From: Gamarada debralockiae
Taxonomy: Eukaryota; Ascomycota; Leotiomycetes; Helotiales; Hyphodiscaceae
Direction of reading: 5' to 3'
DNA length: 64,000 nt
NCBI GenBank assembly: GCA_002803225.1
Contig: NXFV01001091.1
Span: forward strand, 1-64,000
Shown here: positions 24,431 through 36,992 of the stretch, one piece after another
Layout: each line of letters starts with the position of its first letter
Numbering within the stretch: the stretch's first letter is position 1
The notes under the pieces: model-generated
Databases searched by the model: none
Seen by the model: the letters and a program-made list of their open reading frames with translations, nothing else
Told to the model about the DNA's origin: nothing
Position numbers and translations under genes: made by a program

Positions 24431-27400
24431 ATGGCGCTTCTCAGGAAGGTCAGTGAGGTCACCTTAAGGAAGAAGGAGAAGGTTGAAGAGGGGAGAGAAG
24501 AACCGAGGACCAGTTCTGCAAGTACCACAAAAGCCAACGAGGAACCACTTACGAGCTCCGTGAGTAGTACTTTCGAGGCGGTCGAGAAGAATGAGGAGAA
24601 CGAGGTCGAGGAGGCACAAGAGCCACCACGTCGCGATGGTAGTGAATATCAACCATTTCCAAGGTCTCAAAGTCCTTATCCAATTGGAAATCACGGCCTT
24701 TACTGCCTGGGCGAGTCCGAGAAACTTCCTCCACCATTACCTCCAGCTGTACCTGGTCTTGAATACGGGAAGACCAAGTCGGTTGTGCTCACTGATAATC
24801 CGTTTATGCAACCCGGCGAAATTTGCACTCTACAAGAGATTCTGAGAGAGCCAGAACTTGAACCTCTAAAGCCGCTAACGATCAAGGAGAAGCTCGCCTG
24901 GCGAAAGAAACAGGCACAGGCTTTGATTAAGAATCCCAATGCGGATCCTAACTTCGCCATGCTACCAAAAAGCGCCAACAACCGCATCGACTCTGCCAAG
25001 GAACCCAAGGAGTCTCTGCAAGACAAAGTACGCCAAGCCCTCGCAAACGCCCCGAGGACCCCTAAGAAGTTGGAAATCCCAGCGGTTTTTCAACAGGCAC
25101 CACTTGTTCCACAGATTCCATTGGTAGTACCTGTACAGCCGCACACTCCATTTTCAGACTCCGCACCCCCCAGATTTTGCCCGAAGATTCTTCCTACCAA
25201 GAGTTTCGATCCAGGACCTGCGACCGATGATTGGAACAACCCTTTCGGTGGCGAGCATGCTCTCTTTCACGAGACTGAAGAGGAGAGAGCAAAGAGAATT
25301 GCAACGGCAGATCAAGGACGGGACCATAGAAAAGCCAGTGATCGTTATCTAGCAATTCGAGGCCAGAAACAATTCAACGACGCGTTGATAGGAAGACCAC
25401 CGCCTATATCTCATCGTCAATTATCGCAACCACTGAAGCTCACAGAAGCAGGGGTTAAGAAGCTCCAGGAGCGCATGCAAGAACCAAAGAAAGTAATCGA
25501 AGCCACACCATCTCCAAAGGTTCATTTTGCCCCAGAGCCACAGGTCTTCGTGGTAAATTGTGCATTCTTGGACAGGTCTGGCACCTGGAGACCAGGCACA
25601 CCCGAACCTAGTTCTTTATATTCTGCTCCAAACGGAGGTCAATCGCACGGTCGCACTCGACCAACGATTTCGTCGGCTTCTTCTGCCGTAGCAAGCAACG
25701 ACCAATCACTGGGAACAGACGAACCGTCGACATCCTCCGGATCTGCAACTACGGATCAGGGCACTACTGATCCGGTTCTTTCAGCTTCTATTCTAAGCAA
25801 TGGTGGTTCTCTCAATACTGTTGAACCGTCGACTTCGACTGTCCCTAAGTCAAATAGTGCAAATCTCCCATTGCCCGCGAGGGGCGAGCGCTATTTTCGA
25901 TGGGATAGAGCAATGCTTGCAAACAGATCACCAAAAGTCATCTCACCGACCATACCAGCTCCCCAAGGTCCACCACCGCCGATTCCGGAATTACCAGGCG
26001 CCGGACGAACCCGATCATTCACCCATCCTGAGCGATTTCGAAGTCCTCTTATCGAGCAGGAGACTTCGAATCCGTTAAATATATCCGGTATCGCAGCTCA
26101 ACTAAACCCTACAAGAAGACTCATTCCAAAGTGGAAGAAAACAGTAGCAGCCAAGCAATCATCTTCCGATCCCGATGAATCTTCCGACTCTGATTCGGAC
26201 TACTCGGATAGCCTGCCTCTCGAGAACGAACAGCGGCTCTTAGAAGTCCAACACATATTGGCCAAGAACTCCGAGCGTTTTGCTCGCTTCTACCAAAGTG
26301 AAGTTGATCAAGCTCATGAAGAGATTTCCAGATTGCCTATTTCAGATGAGCGGTTTGAACCACCTCCAACCCAAGCTGAGCCCGGAGGCCGAAGCCCGTT
26401 CGACGACGCAGACGACGAGCGACGAAGAGCGTGGGAGGATGCAGCCAACACTTTGACTGGTCAGGGTCGCAGAGTGAGAGAGACTTTTGACTTTGAGAGA
26501 TTGGCCGCAGTCTTACCCCATTTGGCGGAGAACAGGGACAATGGCAATGACTTGGATACTCCTAGAAGAGTTGGAGATGGCGGAGAGATGATCGGTCAAG
26601 CAATATCAAGCAATGACTACTATCAGTGGCAGCCTTCGAACCAGCAGGTCCAGCAATATGCCGGTGGGTCTTCCCACAACCTTTCACGACATGACCCTGT
26701 GGCTGCAACTCGCCCAATGCAACCAGATCGAGGTGAACAATATCCGAGACCATTTACGCCACCTTGGATGAGCCAGACACAGCCACCAGCCCGTGATCGT
26801 TCAGGAAGTGCCAACGATCCAAACCGATATGCGTTTGTTGACAATGAGGAAGAGGAAGACTACCAACCTCCGCCACCTCCAGTTCCACCAAGATCTCCGC
26901 TGAGGAGACAACAAGGAGGTTATTTTCAGCAGGGACGAGCAATTGGTCCATCAGGACTCAGAACCAAAACGCTGGTAAGCATTCTCCTCATGACAGAGTT
27001 GAGAGGAGGTCCTCTCTGCACAAAGAGATTTATCTAATAAGCGAGCGATTTAGGTCCAATCGCCTGACGAAGCCGAGTTTCCAGCCACAACAACGTCAAG
27101 CCACACCCGCTCACCTTTTCTGCCAGCGACACTCTACGAACCTCCAACTTACAATGCGTATAGTGTGCGACAATACGGCGAAACAACAAACTTCTCTCCA
27201 TTGAATCCACGACGTCTTCCTCCGCTTCCAGTACCGCCAGTTCCTCCTCTTCCTCCCCAAGCCCCCCAACTAACCAAGAAGACCCTCTGGCTGCCGTCTT
27301 TTTTAGAAAGTAGCCTCACAGTCTCAGGAGTCCGTCCCGCCAAGATGGAAACCACCCTCCAGGTTCGACCGGCTGAGTTCAGCTCGGTAAAAACCAAGGC

Positions 27401-29961
27401 TGTTGAGGATGCTAGGCAAATGCAAGCAACTGTTATTGAAGTAGCAAGTAAGGCAGGAAAGGATCCTCCGAAATATGCTCTTTTAGAGCTCATTGGAAAG
27501 GGGTCGTTTGGGCGCGTGTACAAGGGGTGAGTTCACTGTTCGAGGTCACGTGTCAATTCACTAACATCTTCACAGGAAGGATATGACCTCGGCCGCCATT
27601 GTAGCAGTCAAGATCATTGATATTGATGAAAGCGATACTCTGAATCCAAGACTTGCTGATACATACAGCGATTTCTTGAAAGAAGTCAACGCGTTGAAGA
27701 TTCTGAGTGAGAGCAACGCTCGAAATATCAATCATGTCATTGAAGCTCTTCCTGTTGGGCAATCAATGTGGATGATATCTGAGTATTGTGGAGGAGGAAG
27801 TATTGCGACATTGGTAAGTCTAGTATCTATGTTCGACGTTTTCAGCTGCTGATTTGGCAAAGATGAAACCAACGGCTCCAGGTGGTTTACAGGAGAAATG
27901 GATTATTCCTATTCTTCGAGAGGTGGCTGAAGCAATCAAGTGGGTTCACCAGGCGGGGATTATACATAGAGATATCAAATGTAAGTTATGCACTCTTCGT
28001 ATTTCGTTGGTCAAGCTAACCTCTCAGGTGCGAACGTTTTGATTACCGAAGAAGGCGGTGTTCAGCTTTGCGACTTTGGTGTTGCAGGAATTATCGAGAA
28101 TAAGCTCGACAAGAGATCCACCGTCATTGGCACACCCCATTGGATGGCACCGGAGTTGTTCAGTGCTACACCAAGCTACGGAAAAGAAGTTGACATTTGG
28201 GCTTTTGGCTCTATGGTGTATGAGATTGCAACTGGACTTCCCCCGAACGTGGCCAATGGTATTCCTTACGAGCGTCTCGGCTCTCATTTGAAGCAACACA
28301 TACCTAGACTCGAAGGCGGTAACTACTCAAACGACTTGCGGAACCTTGTTGCTTATTGCTTGGAGGAGCTTCCCAGTGAGCGCCCTACGATCGAACAAGT
28401 CCAAAAACACCCTTACATCTACAACACCAACACAAGATACCCGGCCTCAAGTCTCTCGTATCTTGTACGAGCCTTCAAGATGTGGGAGGATCATGGCGGA
28501 AGTAGGAAGTCGCTTTTCATGCTTGGTGGTGCTCAAGGTCCATCAGAAACCTCAACTTCTGTGGCTGATGATGAGTGGAATTTCAGTACTACTGCGGCTT
28601 TTGACCAAGAGGTCTTGAGACAGTCAACTCCTCAAGATGTCTTTGAGGCATATGGGAAAGGTGTCGCTCTGGAAGGCTTCTTCGCCGAGGAGACTTCGCG
28701 TCCTCAGGCTCAAAAGCCGTCAAGACGTCGACCACCTCCAGAAGCCCTTGCTCGCCTCCCAGCGCCACTTGAAAAGATCTTCGATCCTAACACATTGTCA
28801 AATTATGAAGATAACAGCCGCAATCACTACGGTAGACAAATGCAGCCACCAGCATCAGACTTACCTCTACGTGATGATACTGCGCAGACGTCAATCAAAG
28901 ACACAATGATCGATCTTGGCGGTCATGATTCCGATACTGGTCTCTCCAACTTCCCCGATATGGAGACCATTAAGGCAAATAGACGCGGTGGTCGAGAAGA
29001 ATCAGAAGACGAATACACATCTACCTTACACGATTTCAGTCGTCCTGCTCTCAGCGATCCGGCAGATATCAACACCAATCGCCGCACTCAAGATTGGAAG
29101 TTTCCCTCAATGGCACCTCCAGCTTCTGCAGATCCTGAGCTCTCACGCTTCCCAGTCAGCTACGATTTACCACGCCCAACCGTCACTACTGGCTCTGGTG
29201 GTCGCCCAGCTCTTGTTCATCACCCTACAGAACCAATTGGAGCTGCTTTCGGAGGCAATCTTCTCAACGCACAACAAGCCACCATGGACCGCTTGTCTAT
29301 GAGAGAGTCGCTGATCGACCTCGACATGAGCATGCCTGATGTAATTCCTTCATACACTCGACCATCAACCGCAAATTCCGACGCAGGCTCAACAACTAGC
29401 GAGCAGATGACATCCGGCAATCCATTCGAACTGGAGCGCCACGCCTCCTTATACGCCCCTCTCTCATCCGACTCCACCGAGATCACCGAGCCAGAATACT
29501 ACATCACCGAAGAGTCCGCCGTGCCCGCTCGTCTCCGAAGCAATAGCGCTGTTCGCGATCTGGGTGAAATCTCCGATTTCAGTGCTTCAGACGCAGAGAG
29601 TTTTCAAGAACCCTCAGTCGACGGCAAATACGAAACCGCGTACTCTGATTCCGACATGCCTCCTCCATTTTTGCCAATACAAGCACCTTTCCCTCGACTT
29701 ACAAACCAGCCTTACACTTTCTCTCACTTCCCCGAGCTGCCTGCACCACCTTCTGAGAAGGCGTTGAGTGGATTGGCGAGCCATGATGAGATGAAGGATG
29801 AGTTCAACCGCATGTTGTCTTCGATGACTTCGCAACTCGAGGCGTTCCGTGATGTATACTCTTCTCCACAGGTTGTCCAGCGAAAAGGCCCCATGCCACA
29901 GCGTCGTGATAGGATGGATGGAGTTGGTAGAGCCGCGGCCGGTGCTAGCAACAGCGGATGA
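24431..29961 (+). CDS. Long disordered N-terminal frame spliced to STE20/YSK-type kinase
   Basis: The main reading is one locus with exons 24431-26974, 27054-27526, 27576-27813, 27863-27980 and 28028-29961, giving 1768 aa. Residues 1 to about 945 are disordered, with Pro-rich stretches and no domain I recognise. The kinase domain follows: GKGSFGRVYKG, the VAVKIID lysine, HRDIKCANVL, DFGVAG, the GTPHWMAPE activation segment and VDIWAFG. The kinase resembles the fungal GCK-III/YSK group (Nak1/Kic1/Sid1 relatives) that acts upstream of NDR kinases in polarity and septation. The C-terminal 500 residues are Ser/Pro-rich, with a DEWNFSTTAAFDQEV element seen in YSK-like homologues. The alternative is two genes: an unspliced frame ending at 27037, and a kinase starting at the ATG at 27345 (823 aa). 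Confidence 0.7.
27345..29961 (+). CDS. Alternative model: stand-alone YSK-type serine/threonine kinase
   Basis: If transcription starts within the upstream gene, the kinase begins at the ATG at 27345 (exons 27345-27526, 27576-27813, 27863-27980, 28028-29961; 823 aa). In this numbering the P-loop is near residues 51-61, the catalytic lysine is 73 and the HRD aspartate is 177. The start METTLQ..ATVIEVASKAGKDPPKYAL is close to how I remember other fungal homologues beginning, which favours this shorter protein. Against it, there is no obvious separate promoter between 27038 and 27344. Confidence 0.55.
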
Positions 29962-30343
29962 TGCCCTTTATTACATTTGTTTAAGTTAGTTTTCATTAGG
30001 GATGCATACATGAAGGACACCTACATTACATACGACACGGTGATCATAGCGATGGCGCAGGAGTTCCGAGAACGGACATACATAGCCGTAGCATATTCGT
30101 GTTTTACACGATGAGTGTGTACTGCGAAAAGTTTAACCTAGTAGTAGACACCAGAGATGATCCAAAATACATGATGGATATGAAATGAATCCTTTGCTTT
30201 TGATATGTGATCGTGCTGATCTTAATGTCTCGAATTCAGAAGATAATTACTAGGGTAATCGCTCAATAAAGAGGACGATTCAGAGATTTATGACTCAAAC
30301 AGAGAGTATCATGCACACTTCCCCTGTTCCTCGCAGTCTCTCC
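29962..30343. other. Convergent intergenic region kinase / TEL2
   Basis: This 382-bp AT-leaning gap lies between two 3' ends. I see nothing beyond expected 3' UTR sequence. Confidence 0.5.
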
Positions 30344-33300
30344 TCAAAAGCCGACTAAATCCCCCATAAGCAACGCCTGATATTTCTCAACAATTTCCCG
30401 AATCCTAACCAAACACCCCGCAGCTAACATCCGAACCCTCTCATCCTCTTCACTCCCCGCCCCCATCCGTGAAAACAAACCCTCAACCCACTCCTGTGTC
30501 TCAAGCAATTCCCTCCCATGTCTTTCCACCAGCACTCTCTTATCCTCATTAATCTCCAGTAATGTCAAAAACGCAAACAACAACGCTTCAGCCACAGTGA
30601 TATCGCCTATACTCTGCGTTCGCAGACTTAGGAGTAGATCCCAGAACTCGCTCGTCATTTGCGGTAAAGAGAGGGTGGAGGGACCACTGGCATGGATCAA
30701 CAACGCAAGGGTCTTGATAAACAGGGTCAAAAGGAAAGGCTGGAAAACGATATTGGATCGTGAGGAGCCGTAGGCTTTGAGATGGATGAAGAATCTGCCG
30801 GTTAAGGGGAAGAAGAAGCCTTCAGAGACGATCTTGGCGAGGGAGTTGGCGATAGGTTTTTTTCGCTTTTTCTCTACTTCCATTCGAGAAGAGAAGGTCC
30901 GAACTTTGAGGACGGAGGGGCCTGTGACATTGTCGGCTAATTCGGCTGCCATGGGCGCTATCATCGTGTTGGATAGTTGTACAGATAGACTCTCTACGGA
31001 AGAGGCGTCTGAAGAAGCGTAGAGCTTGTGGAGTGCTGGAGGGAGGGCTTTGGATGGGAAGGACGTCGCGGTCGAAGAGGGGGGGTTGTTGGATGTGGCG
31101 CTTGAGTCTTCGCTTCCAAAACCTCCAAGTTCTCTTGCTCCGAGGCCGAGGGTGGTGAGGATCGAAGCTCGCTGGGACAGGGAATAGTCGCCGTCGAAGA
31201 AAGTCTTTGAGAGCCATTGCCCCATTTTCAATGGCTGAGCGATGAGAACCGCAATCATGCCTTGCAGCCTCATATCGACGAAGTGCTCGATCTCATATTT
31301 GTCCTGCAGCCCTACAAGCAGAGTCGCAAGTTCTTCAGCGTGGGCGCTGACTTCTGTGCCGAAGTTTGCCTTGCGGCGAATGAGAGGAGCGGCGGTTTGG
31401 AGGGCGAGGTTTTGCTTGTCGTAGTTCTCAGTGTCTCGGAGGTAGGAGATTAGATCGCGGATGTAGACTGGAGGCAAAGGTTTGTTGCGTGTTATGAGAG
31501 TAGGATCTTCGTCCGAATCTTCTTCATCGGAGTCTGGTTTGGCGTAGGGGGTCAGACCGTCGTTATCTGATTCTTCTTCGTCCGAGTCCTCTATTTCTTC
31601 GATGGATATTATCTTTGAGCCGCTTGGCGGTGTCGCTTTCGGTTTTGCTGGTGGCTGACTGGCGGCGGGCTTTTGTTTTGGTAGAACTTTGGTTATAGAA
31701 CCGGATCTAAGAGAATCGAGGGATCCTACAGTATCGTGTACAGTGACGAGGGATTTGTACCATTTGGCCTCCGGGGTATTCATATCATCCATTTTGAAGT
31801 CCATCTTCTTGTCCCCCTTGTCAACGAGGCTGGATAGAGCTTCACCAACTACCATTCCTAGGAAACGGGCACGAGATGAAGATGCAGCCAATCTGTTCGA
31901 CACAACACTCAAGTGTGTCCCTGATCTCATCATAATTGTTAGACGAAGTGGAGCTATTCGGTGGACGTAGCCTGCTGAAAGCAGAAGAACTTGGGCGTGG
32001 ACTGGACAGAAATTCAGCGCTCGATCGTTGTATTTGGGGATTGGTCAAAGTACCTTCTTGTTGCATGGTAGGAGTATGTCTAATGTACAATTGATCTCCA
32101 AATTGCCTTAAGCTCTTGTCCAAAATCATCTCGATATCATTCTTATCTGTAGCAACAGCGGCAATCACTGCCCGTCGAATTGCAATGCCATCGCCGACTC
32201 CAGCCCCTGAAGACGATGTCAACCAAGCCATCAGGTGATTCTTCCGTGATTCTTCGTTGCCTATCACCAAGCGGATCAAGCCTGCAGCGGCAGAAATAAT
32301 GTCTGCATCCGATTTCCACCAACGAGAATCATCTTCTGATGTAATTATGGAAGACAAGTACTCTCTGGATACGAGCTTGACCAGGGGGTAGATGAAATTT
32401 CGTTGCTCGAAGCTTGGTAGGCTGCTCAGAAGCCTGTCGAATTGGGTTGAGTACTCTCCGTGCTGCAGCAAAAGAGCTGTCACAATCTCTTTGATGATGT
32501 TCTCTGTAGAGACGTCAGATCTGAACTCAGACTTATGATCAACTAACATACCTGTATATCCAATACGAAAAGCTTTGCAAAGCAGTTCGCTGCAGCATTT
32601 CCACCCAGTCTCAGAATCTGCAGACAGGTTCCTAGCCCAATACGTGATGTTGCGGGCCAGCCAGCTGCTGTAAGCACTCCCATCCGCAATCCAATATTTC
32701 TCCCCGATCTTCTTGCTGAGTTCACTGATAACATCCGCTGCCTCTGCAGCAAGTCCCAGAATCTTTCCACTACCCACGACGCCGAGGAATTCATTCCATA
32801 TCGTCTTTTGCTTTAGTGGGGGGACAGAGGCATTCCAGATACTTTTGGAGATTTCTTCAACTGTCTCATCTCCCTGGATGAGCTCCGTCAACGCTTGTAG
32901 AAGGATCGTCAGACGATCTTGAATATTTGGGCCTCCGACAGCCTTCTTGGCCTCTTTCGACTGTTGTATGAGCTGCTTCTGATTTAATAGCAGGGCATTC
33001 AGACCAGTCACACTTCGAAGACATGACAACAGTAGTTCCAAGTCTGATTCCTTCTTTGGCTTTGCGCGTTTTCGTCCATTTGACGTTTTGTCTGATTCAA
33101 AAAGAACGCTCCAGTAATTTGGTATAATGTCTGATACCAGAACATGTACCAACTGAGCCGCAAGAGGACTTGGCGAGGTGATGCTGAAATCAAGGCTGTC
33201 TTCTCTCAAATATCTCAGTGTTGAGACCAGATTCCCATGATCCGGCTCACTCTTGAGATTTTCAAGTGCCTCCGCTGGTGATGATGCCTTGAAAGAAGGC

Positions 33301-33398
33301 TTAGAAGGAGCCCTTTCCTTTTTTATGACTTCCACTAAGGCGTCCTCCTCTCTCTTGTCTGTGTATGAGGTACTCACGGGCGTGAGCAGACCTTCCAT
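30344..33398 (-). CDS. TEL2: Telomere length regulator Tel2 (TTT complex)
   Basis: Three exons: 33398-32552, 32503-32054 and 32001-30344, giving 984 aa. It has the all-helical Tel2 layout: an N-terminal HEAT-like half with YWSVLFESD and SELLCKAFRIGYT, a middle acidic Ser/Asp/Glu linker (DSDEEESDNDG..DSDEEDSDED), then the conserved C-terminal domain with PPVYIRDLISYLRD, DMRLQGMIAVLIAQP, GDYSLSQRASILTTLGLGARELGG and FFFPLTGRF. Tel2 with Tti1 and Tti2 is the Hsp90 co-chaperone that matures PI3K-like kinases (TOR, ATM, ATR types); the acidic linker is the CK2-phosphorylated bridge in other species. The first intron (48 bp) is a stop-free multiple of three. It is divergent from UBA3 across 270 bp. 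Confidence 0.93.
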
Positions 33399-33668
33399 GG
33401 CTACATGTGGCTTAGATTTATGTCAAAAAAGGAAGAAGACCAGACATGCAAACACTACGTAAGGCGTGAAGGCGGTGTCGAGCGGCAGAGACCATGCAGC
33501 ACGATAAGCCGCTTATCAGGATAGCTTATTTCAGTCTCAGCTGCTGCCTCCTCTTGAACATTTTAGATCTTGCAAAAGGCTTTCACCCTTCCTACACCCT
33601 GAAGCAGAGAAGTTGATCTTCTGCCATCACCTTTCTCTTATTCATAGTCTCGATATCAATCTGCCAAT

Positions 33669-35159
33669 ATGTCACAACCAATCATGGTTGCGTCATCTTC
33701 TCCTCCTTCAAGATGGTAAATACAAGCCATCCTTCAGACAAACGAACACCTGAAGCTTACAATACTCTCTAGGACTTACCTCGACCAAATACGAAGAACT
33801 CCTGGCCCGTTTACGTCGGAAGATTTTGACATCAGTGACGATGGACTGGCTGCGCTGGATAAGATGAAAGTGCTGTAAGTAGATCTATCCTCTCCCTAAC
33901 ATTACTTGCTAACATCTCAGGCAGAGTCATTGGAGCCGGTGGTCTTGGATGCGAAATATTAAAGAACCTCAGTCTGAGTGGCTTTAAAAACATTCATGTC
34001 ATAGATATGGATACAATCGATGTCAGCAACCTCAATCGCCAGTTCCTCTTCCGCCAGTCAGACGTTGGAAAATCGAAAGCCGAAGTTGCAGCTCGATTCG
34101 TGGAGAAGAGAGTTAAAGGAGTCTCGATCACACCGCATAACTGCAAGATTCAGGATAAGGACGAGGAGTTTTACATGCAGTTCAATATCGTCGTTTGCGG
34201 ATTGGACAGTATTGATGCTAGGCGATGGATCAACTCTACTTTGGTTGATCTTGTGGATATGGAGAATCCCGAAAGTTTGAAGCCGCTGATTGATGGTGGT
34301 ACTGAAGGTATGAGGTCCGTTTTCCACACAACGGGCCAATCCTGAGTAAATTCTAGGTTTCAAGGGACAATCCCGAGTCGTCTTCCCAACCATGACCTCC
34401 TGCATCGAATGCCAACTCGACATGCATGCCCCACGAGCGGCCGTTCCCCTCTGCACATTAGCCACCATCCCCCGCCAACCCGAACATTGCATCGAATGGG
34501 CGCATATCATGGCCTGGGAGCAAGAGAAGCCTTTTCCTAAGCTTGATAATGATGATCCCGAGCACATCACTTGGCTTTACAAGAAGGCTTTGGCTCGAGC
34601 TCAAGAATTCAACATCACAGGCGTCACCTACTCTTTAACCCAAGGCGTGGTCAAGAACATCATCCCAGCTATTGCATCTACCAACGCTATTATCGCAGCT
34701 AGTTGCTGCAACGAAGCTTTCAAGATCGCTACGTCCTCGAACCCGCCTTTGGGATTGGAGGAGAATTATATGATGTACAGTGGCAACGAGGGAATTTACA
34801 CGTACACCTTCAAGCATGAAAAGAAAGATGATTGTCCTGTCTGTGGAAACATTGCTAAGAATTTGGATGTTGATCCGAATTGGACGCTAGAGGAGTTGAT
34901 TGAGAGCATGGCTGTGAGACCGGAGGCGCAGCTGAAGAAGCCGTCTATTCGCTCGGAGGGGAAGACGTTGTTCATGCAGAGCCCGGAGAGTTTGATGTTG
35001 AAGACACGACCGAATTTGGAGAAGAAGATTGGAGAGTTGTTGGAGAACGGGGAGGAGATTGCGGTTTCAGATCCGAGTTTGGGGTCTGTTAACTTTAAGT
35101 TTCGGTTGCGGTTCTCGAAGCCCTATGCCACTGCTTCTAAGGAGAATGGAAGCGCATGA
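33669..35159 (+). CDS. UBA3: NEDD8-activating enzyme E1 catalytic subunit Uba3
   Basis: Four exons: 33669-33715, 33773-33874, 33925-34307 and 34357-35159, giving 444 aa. The ThiF-type adenylation domain has the nucleotide loop GAGGLGCE at about residues 53-60, [16 protein letters not shown] and [15 protein letters not shown]. The Zn-binding pairs are CIEC (about 193-196) and a distal CPVC. The catalytic cysteine is in PLCTLATIP, about residue 210, followed by HCIEWAH. The C-terminal ubiquitin-fold domain begins about residue 345. With Ula1 it adenylates NEDD8/Rub1 and passes it to Ubc12, activating cullin ligases. The third exon's acceptor is the second of two close AGs; that choice restores KVLVIGAGG. 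Confidence 0.95.
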
Positions 35160-35392
35160 AGGGCTTTGGCAGGCATTTGGAAGACCTAAGGAGAGGCATA
35201 GTGGCACGATGATGACTGCATTTCTGGAAGCGCAAAAGGAGTTTGGAAGATTTCATGGGAAGCCCTGGCATTTATCTACCCAGAGAGTAAGTTCTAGATG
35301 CAATCAAAGCCATCTAACGCCAGACCCTAAACTCCTGCAATGCCCATGGTATGTCCACATCTCCAACATTTCTATTTCCATCCAACCCCCGA

Positions 35393-36668
35393 CTATCTTG
35401 TCATATTCGCCAAGTTATCCTTCAGCGCCTTGCACTTGTCCTTCAACGTCTTAACAGCCTCCAAGAACATCTCATCACTATCCCACTGTCCTAAGCTCTC
35501 CACTGAGAAAATAAAATGATCTCGTACCCGCCCCAGCTTGACCTTCCCCTCGAACTCCTCATGTCGTAAACACTCCCTGCTGACCGTATCCTTCATCGCA
35601 TTCTTCACAACTGCCTTCTTCTCTCCCTCATGTCCCTCATACCCACTACCCGCCATCTTACTCTCCCTCTTCGTGACTGTTTCGATTCCAATGACACCGT
35701 GAGGAAAGCAGCGCGCAAACTTCTCTGCATCCTTCCCTAGTATTGGCTTTGTAATCGTGATGGTAGGTAGAAGACGGTACGAAGCCGTGGCCACAGGACT
35801 GAATTTCGCATGATCGCTTCCTACGCCCTTGATCGCGTGCATCTCGACATCAATACACTGACCAGGTCTTAGCTTCGCTATCAGAATATCCGGATTCGTA
35901 GGAACGATCGCATCTTCGCCTGAGAAGTATTTTGCCTGTCTGCCGAAGGGGTGGAAGGTAATATCTTTAGCGTATACACTGTGACAAGTTCAGATCAGCA
36001 CCTGCTCGATGAAAGAGAGAAGAAAGAGCCGAGCGAGTACATACTGCGCGTTGTGATATAGTTTCAGTGGATCTCGTTCTCCCCTCTCCGCGTGCTCGTT
36101 GCGTGTACACTCAATCTTAAGGTGGAGGACGATGGTGTTGTAATCAAAAGATTTGTCGAACTGCTGCTCTGGGGGATCATTTTCCTCAGGCTTTTTGTAC
36201 CATTTTAGAAAGCTCAGAAGCCCTTCGCGGCCACCTTTGAAAGGCACAAGACCCAGACGCGCTGAAAGGACTTCATCTTGAATGATCGAGGTGTTATTAT
36301 TGACGAAAACGTACTCGATAGCGAGAGTAGGAATCTCAGCTATGAGGATTCGACGAAAGGCATTTGCGACGGCTGCGTCTATGCCAATGAGGGAGAAGGA
36401 AGAGTCGTAGGGCTCATTTTGGTGGAACTGAACGTGGAAGCTTTCCCTGAATTTGGAGACATCCCAGGCCATGTCTTCGCCAGGCCAATGACCGGGAAAG
36501 TCATTACTTGCAATATCTGTGACTGTTTCTGCGTTGATTCCAACTATCTGTACAGAAGTAGAGACGTTAAGAGTTGTTGGCGCAAGTAGGGGCAGGTGAG
36601 GAGAAGCTTACCTTCCGGCGATCCAGCTCCTCCTGAGTTGGAAAATGTCTGAATTCTGTTTTTACCAT
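35393..36668 (-). CDS. RPC40: RNA polymerase I and III shared subunit RPC40 (AC40)
   Basis: Three exons: 36668-36612, 36547-36045 and 35978-35393, giving 381 aa. It is an alpha-like RPB3/RpoA family subunit: IDAAVANAFRRILIAEIPTLAIE, NNTSIIQDEVLSARLGLVP, then DITFHPFGRQ, LRPGQCIDVEMHAIKGVGSDHAKFSPVATASYRLLP and the C-terminal SVESLGQWDSDEMFLEAVKTL. With AC19 it forms the assembly platform of Pol I and Pol III. Together with RRN3 in the same window it belongs to ribosome production, but the two are 14 kb apart and not an operon. Confidence 0.95.
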
Positions 36669-36992
36669 TTTGTGCGTTCCAGGTAGATGGAGAGCGACAG
36701 AATTGGGACATAGGGAGGCGTTATAGTGTTATTGCGGGGCACACTTTTTTCAGAGGGTTTCCCAAAAATTTCCAGCCTCAGAGCCTTGTCGTCGGACTTT
36801 TGTCCCGCCGCACCGATGGTGTCCAAGTAGCCAATTAGAAACTGGATGTAATAATTCGCCCGGTCTTAGCTCTTTGAAGGTCGAAGCATCATTAAACGAC
36901 AATCCAACTCAATCTCTCCCCTCCACCCTCCTTCCGACTCAATCTGTTCTGTGAGTGTTTGTGAAGCAGATATCTGCCTCCCAAAACTCGCA
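36669..36992. promoter_or_regulatory. Divergent promoter RPC40 / 49-kDa subunit
   Basis: This 324-bp gap separates two head-to-head starts. An ATTGG/CCAAT-type element is seen at 36830-36835 (gccaattag), a possible NF-Y site. I see no other feature. Confidence 0.4.

Noticed and set aside
27553..27762. Antisense frame in the kinase gene
   Set aside because: It is the complement of the kinase N-lobe exon and has no start context or motif.
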